Positions 1 to 47,995 of a stretch of DNA of 64,000 nt are shown here, piece by piece. Both the position numbers and the translations under genes were made by a program. Position 1 is the stretch's first letter. Every line of letters starts with the position of its first letter. Source of the stretch: Eutrigla gurnardus (Eukaryota; Chordata; Actinopteri; Perciformes; Triglidae); NCBI GenBank assembly GCA_963514095.1, contig OY741267.1, positions 14,998,261-15,062,260 of the forward strand. The letters run 5' to 3'. Under the pieces are notes generated by a model, which saw only the letters and a list, made by a program, of their open reading frames with translations, made no database searches and had not been told where the DNA came from.

Positions 1-3000
1 AACGCCCTCTGGCTCGCCTCTTAAAGTGCCACCTCCCCCAAAGGCATGTACCCCGTCAGCCCGCCTCCCCTTCTTCTTCCGACCCTTTAATGTGTTCGTT
101 TCTGCTGATTCGAACGCCAAAACGCTCCCCTCTGCCCCCTTCTGGCAAAGGGCGGAAACACACAGGCAGAAATCCGCCTTTAGTTCTCCCTGAAGACACC
201 AAAACGGAAACTTATAATCTAGCTAGCTCTCTACCGGTCGCAAATACGACGCGTGTTTTATGTATATGTGTGTCTAGTTAAGAGTGCTTAAAAAGAGATT
301 TGATATAAAGTAAAAAAAAACAAAACAAAGCAAATAATGAGACATTTTTTTTTTACATGTGTGCAAGAAAACACATGGAGAAAACCTGTTTTTCGAGGCC
401 GGGAAGAAATGTAATTGTATTGGATTGAATATGCCATTATGTTTCTGACCTTGTGTGTTATGGAAGGTTCTGTGTGGCTGTCTCTCTGGTGGACGTTTTA
501 TTTCCGGGACGACGGGAATTACAGGTTGTCGTGAAGATGAGACGTGGTTAAGGGTTCGGTTAGCCTCAGATTCAGCGCGATGTGGCTGGGGAGTAAAAAA
601 AAACACAAAAAAGAGGGAGGAAGGTGCTTGCTGTGGGAGGAAGCTTTGGAGGAGGAGACTTCTCTGGCGTGTTAAGCCAAGCCAAAAACCCATATGTATC
701 ACCACAGATAGTCTGCTCTTCCCCCAGAGCCTTCTCCTAAAGGTGCTCCTTCCCCAACCCTGAGCCAAAGATGGATTGCGATCTGCGTGCTTGATGTACA
801 GGGTGGATAGTGTAGACTTGAATGTTCCTTTAAAATTCATAATGGCAACGGAGGTGCTAAAATCCACATATTTATAACTGGAGATCGGTTTCACTAGTCG
901 CTGTTTAACTGTCCAGTCACATGGATTAGTTAGAATGTTTTCTTCTTCTTTTTTTTTTTTTTTGCAGCAAAAGCCACACAGACACCTTACATAATACAAA
1001 CAGCATTAAAATGCCTTTTTAAAAGTGTTTTATATGTATTATAAATTGTATTAGTCGTTGTTGCACAATAACATTCCTTTATTTGAAATGACTTGAGCTT
1101 CTTACGTTTTTTTTACATTTATTTTAATGCTTGTGATAATTTCCGGCGCACTAACAACTTGATGACTCTGTATAATGTGTTGTAAAGAGAACATAAATAA
1201 AAATGAAGGCCCCAAGCGTGGCTGTTGTCAACAGAAGACAAAGTAAACCCAGCTGAACCCGCCTGAAGTCTTTCTTTTCGGTGTCTTTGCATTGTGTAAA
1301 TCCATCACGACTGTCTCGGCAAAGACGTCGTTTCATGAACGTTTCAAAAGAGGAAATGTCCTCCCAAAAATGAGATATCCACTATTTGAAATATTTGAAT
1401 ACTCTGATGGCTGGCATGAAAGTAAAACTCATTATGGGGAAAAAATAGCTTTATTAGCTATCTAAAGACATTTGCATACTCAATAAGAACATTATAGACG
1501 AGCTAATCTGGAGGTTTTACATGTTGAACAATGACCGCAGGTGGTTTCCTTTTAAATTCAGCGAGAATTCACTCTTGATATTAAACTTTGAAACATTTGT
1601 TTCATAGCAGCGGGCGTGGAGTTAAATGGTCTCACCTCACCATGCCCTTTGTTACTAGCGAAAAGTAATGATGATGAACTGAAAATAAATGCTCACTGAC
1701 CATTTACAACCTTTTCACATTTTACGGGGTAACAAAATGAGGTGTAATTCAGAAGGGCTTCATTTTTTCTGACTTAACGGGCAGACTGGGTTCAGTGAGC
1801 ATACATAACCTTTTCAGAAATGCTCAGCTTCATATTCAGACAGTTACACTCACAGTAAAACCACAGTCTTTAACTGGTGACCACTGGATTGCTCAAGGTG
1901 ATGGCGTTCGCCTGACCGGCCAGACGGAATGTTACACAGCGCGACTGGTCGTTGAAAACAGCATGTTTACAGTTACTATGTGGAGAAATGATTGCACTTT
2001 TTTCAAGAAATAGTCTGACATTTTAGAAAGTGGACTGCTTTGTTGCTGAGAGTTAGATGAGAAAATGTATTCCACTCTCGTGTGTGTGCGTTAAAGTCGA
2101 GCTGAAATGAAAAATCCCCTTTGAACCCTTTTACATAACATCCCCAGTCAGATTGTGCACATATTTAACAATTTATACTGAAATGTATACTATTTTTATA
2201 TGAGAATCCAACATTTTATTCTTCCTGGGGGGGAAAAAAACATATGATGTATGCTTACATCAGCTGGAACCAACCAGTGTCAACCAATAACATCACGACG
2301 TCCATCCGTCATTCTGCAGCTACGGCTCTGCACAGAGCTTTCAACCATCAAATCAGATTCCTCCCAGCGTTATGTCCCACCTGCCGACCCCGTTTCACTC
2401 AGAAGTACATCACGGTACGGAAGATCGACGTTCTTAAAATGCTGTCGTCTTTAAAGATGTTATTAGCTTAGCTTAGCACCTCTCTGAGACACCTCTAATG
2501 TGTCTAACGTGCTGCCCGAATGTTCGGTGGGATTTATTATACACTATAACGTGCACTCAAACTATGCCGCCATTCGTCTTGAGAAGTAATGTACCGAGGA
2601 TTATATACCATCATGCATTGCGTTGAAGGAAACCTGACAGACAGAGAGCAGCAGGTTTGAGACAAATGTGATGTTGTGGCAAAAAGAATGTATTTAATGT
2701 GAGTGGAGCACAGACGGTCACATTGCTTTGAATATTTTTTTTTAACTTGAAAATGTACGTATTGCCGCCGTGTTGACAGCAGGAGCTCCTTTCGTTGACA
2801 GCGACATAGAAACTTTCTTTTTTCACCAAGGGCATATGTGCAACGCTGGTGATAAGAGCGGTGGAATAAGCAAGCAAACATATTCTTGAAAAGGAAAAAA
2901 CTTTAGCGGGAGAAAAAGTGGAAGCAACATTCATCCCAAAGAATCCAGCTCGTACAGGATTAGAGATTTCAGTGTGGGAAGAGTTAATCCAACTCCCGAA

Positions 3001-3340
3001 GCAATTTGCAACTTGCGAGCAACATTTGGTATTTATCTGACACGGGGGTCACTGGCTGCATCTGTTGTGTGGGCGCGGCGGCCTCATGCCTCATGTTCTA
3101 AATATGTCGGGTTTGAAGCTAATTGCTGCGTCCCACCGGCTACAAGTCACTCTGGATTCCGGCAGGAGAAACAGTTCATCTTTGAGGATCAATTAACAGA
3201 TGATTGAACCGTTTATCGCAGGATTTATTTGCAGAACAAACACGACGGAGTCCGTGTGTGCTCCGAATCGCAAGCGGCCGGATGCTCACGCATGCCTCCG
3301 TTTCATTATGAAGCTTGAGGGTCCCTCATTATCGCGTTTG
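1..3340. other. Upstream flank, no supportable gene
   Basis: About 3.3 kb of mostly AT-rich sequence before the ATPase gene. Open frames on both strands are short, start in homopolymer tracts or lack any family resemblance, and no splice-consistent chain of exons could be assembled. An AATAAA-type hexamer lies near 1194, so the 5' part could be the 3' untranslated region of an upstream + strand gene, but nothing confirms this. Confidence 0.4.
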
Positions 3341-3341
3341 T

Positions 3342-3349
3342 TATAAATA
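3342..3349 (+). promoter_or_regulatory. TATA-like box, possible atp1a2 promoter
   Basis: The sequence TATAAATA lies about 440 bases upstream of the atp1a2 start codon. If used, transcription would begin near 3370-3380 and the 5' untranslated region would be about 420 bases, containing a (GT)n tract at 3430-3461 and G-rich runs. Human ATP1A2 has a shorter leader, so this is an inference and a nearer TATA-less start is possible. Confidence 0.3.
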
Positions 3350-3791
3350 CTGTATGTTATGTAGAGTGCGAGGTTTCATTTGTTGTGTTGACAGCGGTGA
3401 TTGATGGGCTGTTGTTCTCCCTGGAACCGTGTGTGTGAGTGTGTGTGTGTGTGTGTGTGTGTTGTGAGGGGGGAGAATGTGTTGAGCAGGTGCAGGTACA
3501 CAACAGTAACCCCCTCTGTGTGTGAGAGTGTGAGAGTGTGTGTTGGTGGTGGGGGTGCCTGGGTACAGAGAGGCCCTTGGATATGAGTTGTATGAAGGGG
3601 GGGTTGCATGGCTCAGGTTACCCTGACAGGAGGGTGCAAGAAGTGAGGGTCCGGGGGGGGGTTGCCAGGCCCAAAAAAAGCCACCAATGTCTTCCACACG
3701 GTGAGTATGGGGGCGGGAAGGTCCGAGCTGTGACGGGGGCCCCGGATTGCTGCCCTTCACATTGTAACCTGCCGACGTCTGGACATCCAGC

Positions 3792-40501
<36,710 letters not shown>

Positions 40502-40797
40502 CATTCAGAAAATGTCAGTTTGACTTGTGTGTCTGTGAGAGTGTGTGAGTGTGAACACGCACATGAGAATTTGTGCGTGCAGGGTAGAACTGTGTTAGTG
40601 TGTGTCAGTTGTAATATTGCATGGATCAGTTCACAAATCTGATTATCATGAAAAAATACTGCTAAAAATAGGCTTTTGATTGTGCTTTGAGTGTTTTTTC
40701 CTTTTTTTCCAGCAGAACAATGGTAATGTAGTGATGTAGTGATGTATCGTAGCCTGATAGAGGAATACCAAATATTTTCATCATGCGAAATTCACCA

Positions 40798-40803
40798 AAT
40801 AAA
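40798..40803 (+). terminator. Poly(A) signal of atp1a2
   Basis: AATAAA about 300 bases after the stop codon, followed by a T/G-containing stretch. This would give a short 3' untranslated region. Other hexamers further on could give longer forms. Confidence 0.55.
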
Positions 40804-41984
40804 ATGTGTTTCAAAAATATTCCTGGTCATTTTAATTGAAGATTGAGATGCTGGAAGATGTTGAACAATTTGTCACGGATACCAATAATTGTTATGTTTT
40901 CCAAATCACTGGATCTGTCATTAATAACAATACATAATAACACAGGAGATTTATATAGCGCTTTTCAGAAACGTCAAAGGATCTTTACTCATGTAGAATA
41001 CAATAAATAGAAAAACAAGGTGTAAAACTCATTAATACAAACAGGAAAGATAAGAAGAATGAAATAAATGTTACAATAAAATGCTTATGACTTTGTAAAG
41101 TTTCTTTGCGTCCATGTTTTAATGTCCGTGTATCATCGGTATAAAGGTCAAACTGCGAGGCCATGGCAGCAGAGGTTCTGTCCAAGTGGTAACATGTTTC
41201 TGTCCAAGTGGTAGAATGTTTCTGTCCAAGTGGTAACATGTTTCCCAAGCTTTTTAAAAATGTCAAACCACCGCGACCCAATTTAGCTTATCTGTAAATC
41301 ATGACAACAGCAAACGTAAATGAACGTTCTTTGCTGTAATGTCTGCATGATCTTATATAATCTTGAATTGATAATTTTATTATGCATGCATTATTGAAAA
41401 ATACATGATAAATATTTTAGAAATAAGACCAAATAAATGCATTTAGGTGGAGTTTAAAGGACCATACCAGTCTAATTAAATGGAACATGTTCCAATCCCT
41501 GTTTTTTTTCTGATTTCTCTCCATTAGCAGAGATTCCCCCCGTCGTGCCGTGTGTACTTTAGTAGAGCTCAGTCTACCTGTTGTAACCAGCGTTCACTGC
41601 CATAAATGTTGAAACGGTTTATGTAATTCCACCTTGTGAAAATCACAGCAATATATATTTTATCTAAAATTACCATATTACTCTAATAAAAGCCATTGGG
41701 TGCACTTGGACTTTGTAACCAGGAAGCAATGCAATAAACAGGCTTGTATGAGATACCGCTCAACTTTGGTTTATGATCCACAATTCAAGCTGCAGAGTAG
41801 AAGATACTGGTTAGAGAACAACTTCACAACATGTCCCAGAATATGAAGAAGACGTACTGACAAAATTATTAATTTAATGAACTGTCAATCACAACAGAGC
41901 TAAGACAGCCGTTGAGACAAACATTTTCAGTTACATTCTGTAACTTTTATTGAATATGGACCAAATTTCCCGGGTACGATTTCG

Positions 41985-42215
41985 GATTCCTTCTGTGTGG
42001 AGTTTGCATGTTCTCCCCGTCTCTCCGGGTTCTCTAGCTTCCTCCCACAGACCAAAGACATGCAGGATGGGGATAGGTTCATTGCTGACTCTAAATGTCC
42101 CGTAAATGTGAATGGTTGTCCGTCTCTACATGTCGGCTCTGCGATGGACTGGTGTCCTGTCCACGGTGTACCCTGCCTTCGCTCAATGACAGCTGGGACT
42201 GGCTCCAGAGAAATA
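41985..42215 (+). repeat. Abundant teleost dispersed repeat (LINE 3'-end type)
   Basis: Contains 'gtggagtttgcatgttctcc', 'cttcctcccacagaccaaag', 'gactctaaatgtcccgtaaa' and 'caatgacagctgggact', phrases of a very common fish interspersed repeat usually attached to non-LTR retrotransposon 3' ends. The exact family cannot be assigned without a repeat library. Confidence 0.7.
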
Positions 42216-42598
42216 TCCTTCACTATGTATTTTGGTCACAATTCTTTCACACCCACATTAAAAATGTTGCATGTTTATGTGAAAGAAATAATCTGGTATG
42301 CATTGTTGTCATGTTTTTCAACTCGATGCTCAAAAATCCAGTGTCAGTCAGGCTCTGCGTAAGCTCATATCGTCCTGATCTCATCATCCATTATGTATGT
42401 CTTCTATTCACTTGACACTCGTTACCTTACCGTCAAACTAGTCAACAAAAACTTGACAGGCAGCTGAGCACCACCCCCCCCCCCCCCCCACCCCCCTTCA
42501 AGCTCAGCTCTGCAACCAGCTCTTTGCTGAAGCTTTTTATTTAGAGACCTGTAAATATAAAGTCAATAGAAATGCTAAAACAATTCTAAAAGATTGTT

Positions 42599-43051
42599 AG
42601 AAGTGGTCTTAAATCGTCTGGTCAAAGCTTGACCTATCTTCGCGTAATCCCAACCATCAGATGATTCACTACAATTTCATACACAGACTCTACTGCACTC
42701 CTCATAAATTATTCTTGATGAAATTAAATCCATCTCCTAACTGCCAGCTATGCTCTTTAGGTACTACAGGTACCTTTGTTCACATGGTCTGGGAGTGCCC
42801 TGGGGTGAGCGACTTTTGGAGTATGGTATCCAATAGGATGTCTATAGTACTTGGGCGTACCATCCCCTGCTCCCCAACTATCTTATTGCTGAGTGATTTT
42901 ACGGGTCTAGATCTTTCTCTGATGCACCAACGCTGGTAGTATGGTTGAGTATTATATGTGTTGTCTTACTTGTGTATATGTGTAACTGTTTCTTGTATGA
43001 AATATAAAATACAATAAAAAATTGATCACAAAAAAGAAGTGGTCTTAAATC
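42599..43051 (+). mobile_element. 5'-truncated L1/Tx1-type LINE with target-site duplication
   Basis: The 17-base direct repeat agaagtggtcttaaatc at 42599-42615 and 43035-43051 brackets a 419-base insert. The insert encodes, in frame with its left end, the C-terminal part of a LINE ORF2: an HRLYCTPHKL region and a cysteine-histidine cluster of the form CxxC-x8-H-x4-C (CQLC ... HMVWEC) followed by FW, then a stop at about 42937. It ends in an A-rich tail (aataaaaaat...cacaaaaa). This is the normal product of target-primed reverse transcription with strong 5' truncation, and it is not autonomous. Confidence 0.88.
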
Positions 43052-43852
43052 TAATCAATGCAACTTTTTTAAATTATTATTATAGCCTACTTTTTGCAAC
43101 ATTATTATGGGACCAGGCAATAGGGAACCAGTCCAGGGCTGCTTCTGGGCATCATTATCTTACTTCCTGTTTGCTGTTTCTGAAAGAATATATGTACAAG
43201 AATATTTGTATAGATGTTTAATGTATGTGTTGTTCTTAAATACTTACATACATTTATTTTCATGACAGTGGACAGGGTGCTACTACATGTTTTTCTGTCT
43301 TGATGTCACTTTGATCGTTTTATTGTTGCAGGGGTTTACTGATGAATACTAAAATTGGAATTTTATTTAGTGTCATCTAACAATATTCTTGTGTTATCTA
43401 TTTATGGGATTGAATTGTGTAAATACACTATGAATACTCACACAACTCAATTATTACTAACTGTTTGGTATACACCAGGACAAAGAAAAGCACATCATCA
43501 CAACTAGAGAATGTGTGGAAATAACATTTTGGAAATCTCTTCAATGATTATTTGACTATCAACATAATTGCCAAATCTTTTTTTGATTAATCAACTGGGG
43601 CAATAGTTTCCATGCTAAACTCAACTACTGCAAACATACAAATAATATTACTTGTAGAAGTTTTAAGCAAACATTTATTTAATTGAAACTTACATGTTTT
43701 ATCCATTAATTTATAAGCTGTAATTATGTGAGACAATGTACACAAAAAGGCACGTATCACAGCCTTAACCAACGCCCTCTGCTCTTGACCGGACCTGACC
43801 TTAACGGCTGTTGAAGTTGTCAGATATCAGGGCGGAACAACAACATCCGTCA

Positions 43853-43864
43853 ACGTCACTTCCG
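43853..43864 (+). promoter_or_regulatory. CRE half-site and ETS/GABP-like motif in the sdhc promoter
   Basis: ACGTCA (43853-43858) overlaps ACTTCCG (43858-43864), 18 bases before the sdhc start codon. ETS (GABP/NRF-2) and CRE motifs close to the start are typical of TATA-less nuclear genes for respiratory proteins. Being so close to the ATG, they would sit within or at the edge of a very short 5' leader. Confidence 0.45.
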
Positions 43865-43881
43865 TTCACTTCTTGTCAAAC

Positions 43882-43898
43882 ATGGCGCTTCTGCTAAG
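43882..43898 (+). CDS. sdhc: sdhc coding exon 1
   Basis: ATG plus MALLL and two bases of Arg6, 17 nt (human 20 nt), then donor gtcagt. It begins the mitochondrial presequence. Confidence 0.92.
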
Positions 43899-46800
43899 GT
43901 CAGTATATCTGTGCTACATTATATTTGGACTCAGAGAAGTGTCTGTGTCATGTTTCAGTGCTATCGTGTCATTTTCGGGGCTTGCGTGTCACAGCTGACG
44001 ACCACCTGCCCGAGTGTATCTCTAACGTTGGTTTAATATCCTTTATTTAACGTACATATGGTTCCAATCAGCGCTAGCAGACGTTAGCTAGCGGGCTAAC
44101 GTCTGCTATGTTTCTGACATTTGAAAGGTAGCAGAGTGGACTTTGGCTCTTAGTATAATTAATGACGGAATGTGTTATTTGCTCCCTTTAGCGTTTATAT
44201 GGATGTAAGATTACCGTTGATAAACGCTTCCAAGCCGGAATGTTTTATCTGGTTTAGCTTGGAGTTAACCGACAGTTTGGCTAACTGCACTGCTACTGTC
44301 TTGCTAATACCATCAGTTGTACTAGCCACACACACTAACACACACGCACACACATTATTCTCCTCATTTTCTCTGTTTGAGTCACAGCTCCTCCAGTATT
44401 GAATGTGTCTCTGTTTATGGCAGAATAATAACAATAGTAAGCTCAATGGATATCGAAATCATGCTGTCAGAAATAGGACTTTACAATTTCGTTTGTAGTC
44501 TTGGTATAGAATGCATTGTTTGTATAAATCCCATCGATCGATATAATTGAGTGCTTAAATATTAACACTCTTATTAAAATTCTCCACACGATACTATGTG
44601 TTGTCTTAAATTTGACTGCAGACATGGACATCCTGACAGCGAGTAAAATCTTACACTTGTTTCTTGTGTCCAGGACGTTGGCCCGCCAAGGTGTCTGTCT
44701 CTCCAGACCACACTACAATGCCCTCTACAGACAGTAAGTTGTGTGTCCGTGTGTGTCTCTGTGTCTGTGTGTGTCTGTCTGTCGGTTGCTTGGTTGGTGT
44801 GTGTGTTGTACTGAGAACTTCTGTACTTCTTTCTCTCTACAGTGCTGCTCCAATGGGAACCACAGCTAAGGAGGAGATGAACAAGTTTTGGGCCAAAAAT
44901 AACAAATTAAACCGACCGATGTCGCCCCATCTCACCATTTACAAGTACGTACTCCTGTTCATGACCAGAACATCATCTCAAGTAAAGGATGGAGATGGCT
45001 CTGTTGTTCATGTGACATTGTGCGCTCAATTTATGTCTCATAATTTCAGCACACTATTTTCAAAGACACTTCAAATCTCTGCAGCACATTATACAAGTAG
45101 AAAATGATATAACCTTTTAAAGTACATTTATAAATAGAATAAAAATAGTCTTTTTATTCTCACAAGGATAAACCGACCATTATCATACATTTTCATGTCT
45201 ATGGATAAATGTAGTTTAATGAGAAACCTGAGCCTACTGTCAGAAAATAAGTATCTTATAAACTGCAGTAAAGACAATATTTTTATTCAGTATGTGCATT
45301 GTAAAAGTAAGTTCACTCTCCTGGCTTATTTTCTTTACTTTGTATTTCTGTCATTTTGTATTTTATTATGGCTAATCTATATTGGGCAATTTGACTTTTG
45401 GTTGTTTCTGATATAAATCTGACTCATTCATCTGTTTTAAGTTGCTCAGTATGAGATCATCAGCGTTATTTCTTACTGTGCCTGTAGACGTTGAATCTGT
45501 GAATGTGTTGAATGTCATTCACTTTCATTTCTAATTTTAAAAATACTTCCCATGGCTTGCAGTTTCACTTTGAGTCTCGAGCACTTTGAATAAAAATTGC
45601 TGCCTGCAGCTGAAAAATCCAAGTGTCATTTTCCTTTGTGTGCTGTGTTGCAGTGAATGATGCAACTTGCCAGCCAGAGCCTAAACAAAACAGTTTTAAA
45701 ATGTGAAGTAATCGTCAGTTAAGGCTCAGTGCTTTGACTTGTGGTTTGCAGTGCGTTTCAACCACATACAACTGCCATTAAAGTAACCACGTGGCATTTC
45801 CTTTGTGTTTCAGATGGTCTGTCCCCATGGTGATGTCCATCACATTCAGAGGAACTGGAGTGGGGCTCAGTGGAGGTAACACATTTGTTTTTTTTCTCAT
45901 CATTCTCACAAGTTATAGATGTGCTTGTTAATATCCTTTCTTCTGTAGTTAGTTTTGTCCCTAAATTACCCAGTTAGTTATGTTATTAACATCTAAATTA
46001 AGTTATTCACCATTAGCTTTTGATTGACCTTGAAAATCGCTGCAGGGCATTGTAGGCCATCCCTATTGATTTCTGCTAAGAGCATTTACAAAACAGAAGT
46101 TGTTCAATACGATTCAACCCTTTGCGTGTGAAAATCAAGTCTAATGATGGACTGCTAACAGCTTTCACTCATTTGCCTGGGGCAAAGGTTGAGCCTGTGT
46201 TGCTGTACATAAATACGTTTGACCTTGATGTTCCATCATGGTTTAATCAGTGATGGAAAGTAACTTACATCATTTATGTACTAAACAATTTTGATGCTAC
46301 TTTCTACTGTACATTTCAGATGAAAATCTTGTCCGGCTTACTTCCATACATTTATTTATACGTATATAGAATACAATGCTATTGCAGCCAGATATAACAT
46401 TAAACTCTCTTACATGTCAGTGCATCAATACTGCTAATAATACAATTTTTATTTAATAATTTAACAACAAAAGAGCCCATTTTGCTGTACAATGACATTG
46501 ACATTTTCTTGATTATATACTAACATGCCTTTACTTAAGTACAAATTTGAATGCAGGACTTGTATGTGTAACATTGTGGGGTTTTTTTAATTGTAGAACT
46601 TTTATATATAGCTAATTCCTCTCAACCCATGCACATAAAAAACCAAGCATATGCTCCAAACTTGCTGGTTAGTGGCTGATGTCTCCACTCCCCAATCATC
46701 ATGATGCACTTTCATGAATGCGACCACGTGAAATCCTCAAAAAAAGAATTCTACAAAACAACTTATAGAATTGTGGGCAATTGGCCAAAGAACACAAGTC

Positions 46801-47858
46801 TTGTTCACGTGGCATGTGAACCAAGAAAGAAATGGTCACATGTGCATTATGGCATTAAAATGATGATTTTAAGTTCCTTTTAACTGTGCACATATGCGAT
46901 GTTGCAAAGTGTTTACTTTTGTTCGCTGCTCTGCCTTTTGTGTTTACATTAATTCACACCTGTTGTGTAAATGCAGGGAACATTTCCTCTGCCAGTAAGC
47001 CTTTTAATCATCCAGAAAGAGACGCTTGGAAGCAGCCATTTAGTGCGGTTCATTCAGGCAGCCAATGAAAAGCCTGTTTGATACCGAGCCATTGTTTGGC
47101 CTTCATTTAATTTATTCAGCAGGGAGAAAAAAATCTTTACATAACTGAGACAGTCAGATGTTTCAAAATGACTGGCCAGTAGGGTCTGGTGGTGTGGTGA
47201 CTCATCCAGCCAAAGCAAATTGCTGTAACATGTTTGTGTTCATTCCTCACTTTTTGCTTGCTGTCTAAAAGGCATGCACGCGCAACATTTTTCTCTCAAC
47301 ATCCATTTACATTTACCTTGGCCAATCTCATTACTTCTATCTGTGTCTAGCTATCTCAGCCTTTGCCTTGGCAGCGCTGGTATTACCGGGAAATTACCCC
47401 TACTACCTGGACTTGATCCACTCGCTATCCGTCGGCCCGTATCTCCTGGGGTTGGCCAAAATCGGTCTCGCCTTCCCTGTGTCCTTCCACACCTTAAACG
47501 GCATCCGCCACTTGGTAAGTCTTCATCACCCCCGACCCCCACCCCCACCATATTAAGTATATCCAAGATTCTTCAGTAGCTTGTTACAATAACCATGTTT
47601 GCTGTAGTGTCTGGACTCATCACTTTTAAGCTTTTTAAAGGACACAGCTCAGCAATTTACATATTAGCAATTCTTTTAATGTTTTTGTCATATTTTTCTC
47701 ATGTTCTTCTCTCTCTTTTCTCTTATTTGTTTTATCCTTATTTAAATCAGTTCTGGGACATTGGCAAAGGCTTCAGAATCCCTGAGGTCTACCGCACCGG
47801 CTACACAGTTATTGGTCTGTCCATCGTCACCTCCCTGGCAGTGGCCTTCCTCCTCTGA
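43882..47858 (+). CDS. sdhc: Succinate dehydrogenase cytochrome b560 subunit, mitochondrial (complete, 6 exons)
   Basis: SDHC is the large membrane anchor of respiratory complex II in the inner mitochondrial membrane. With SDHD it binds heme b and ubiquinone and takes electrons from the SDHA/SDHB succinate dehydrogenase head. Six exons join to 170 residues (human 169), and the sizes of exons 3-5 (102, 62, 164 nt) equal the human ones. Visible are an N-terminal presequence (MALLL, arginines, no acidic residues up to about 25), GTTAKEEM, RPMSPHLTIYKW, Ser68 and Arg72 of the quinone pocket, three hydrophobic helices, and the heme-ligand His127 in FHTLNGIRHL. Residue 71, a signature His in this family (S-x2-H-R), is Phe here. 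The gene follows atp1a2 on the same strand with about 3 kb between. Confidence 0.96.
44674..44733 (+). CDS. sdhc: sdhc coding exon 2
   Basis: Completes Arg6 and encodes residues 7-25 (TLARQGVCLSRPHYNALYR), 60 nt. It forms the rest of the presequence, rich in Arg and without acidic residues. Acceptor tccag, donor gtaagt. Confidence 0.92.
44843..44944 (+). CDS. sdhc: sdhc coding exon 3
   Basis: Residues 26-59 plus two bases, 102 nt as in human. It encodes PMGTTAKEEMNKFW and RPMSPHLTIY, the conserved segment before the first membrane helix. The preceding intron is only 109 bases. Donor gtacgt. Confidence 0.95.
45814..45875 (+). CDS. sdhc: sdhc coding exon 4 (quinone-site segment)
   Basis: Completes Lys60 and encodes WSVPMVMSITFRGTGVGLSG, 62 nt as in human. 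Ser68 and Arg72 are the quinone-pocket residues. The codon before Arg is TTC (Phe71), where human, E. coli and most other homologues have His. Confidence 0.95.
47351..47514 (+). CDS. sdhc: sdhc coding exon 5 (heme ligand)
   Basis: Residues 81-135, 164 nt as in human. It encodes the second helix region (LPGNYPYYLDLIHSLSVGP) and FHTLNGIRHL; His127 aligns with the axial heme b ligand. Splice sites are tctag and gtaagt. Confidence 0.96.
47751..47858 (+). CDS. sdhc: sdhc coding exon 6 and stop
   Basis: Residues 136-170 and TGA, 108 nt. It encodes FWDIGKGFRIPEVYRTGY and the last membrane helix, ending AVAFLL. Acceptor aatcag. Confidence 0.96.
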   Translation, partial: FWDIGKGFRIPEVYRTGYTVIGLSIVTSLAVAFLL

Positions 47859-47989
47859 GCCGACGATGAGAAGAGATGAGCGGGGAGGAGAGGGGGTCGA
47901 AGGGAATGTGGACTGAGATTCACTCTGGGAGCTTTGTGTATATGTTCTATTCTGGCCTACTGCAGGCCTACTGTTTCATCAGAGTATTA

Positions 47990-47995
47990 AATAAA
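47990..47995 (+). terminator. Poly(A) signal of sdhc
   Basis: AATAAA 132 bases after the stop codon, followed within 40 bases by TG-rich sequence (ctgtatatg...cttgtgatgttttc). This implies a short 3' untranslated region. Confidence 0.75.

Larger units (their letters stand above)
40804..43780. other. Intergenic spacer between atp1a2 and sdhc
   Basis: About 3 kb without genes. It contains the dispersed repeat at 41985-42215, a C16 run at 42474-42489 and the truncated LINE at 42616-43034. A 17-base phrase, 'tgtccaagtggta' with flanks, recurs three times near 41180-41240. Confidence 0.6.

Noticed and set aside
274..999. 241-codon minus-strand open frame in the upstream flank
   Set aside because: It starts and ends in T/A homopolymer tracts, has Lys/Phe runs typical of poly(A)/poly(T) translation, shows no recognisable family, and no splice partners are apparent.
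1151..1336. 61-codon minus-strand frame with a membrane-helix-like stretch
   Set aside because: The hydrophobic segment (LGLLCLLLTTATLGAFIFIYVLF) is suggestive, but the frame is short and isolated and resembles no family I know. A chance frame is more likely.
3702..3791. Possible 5' untranslated intron (donor gtgagt at 3702)
   Set aside because: A good donor sequence, but the only acceptor before the ATG is about 90 bases away with no clear pyrimidine tract. The evidence is too weak to annotate.
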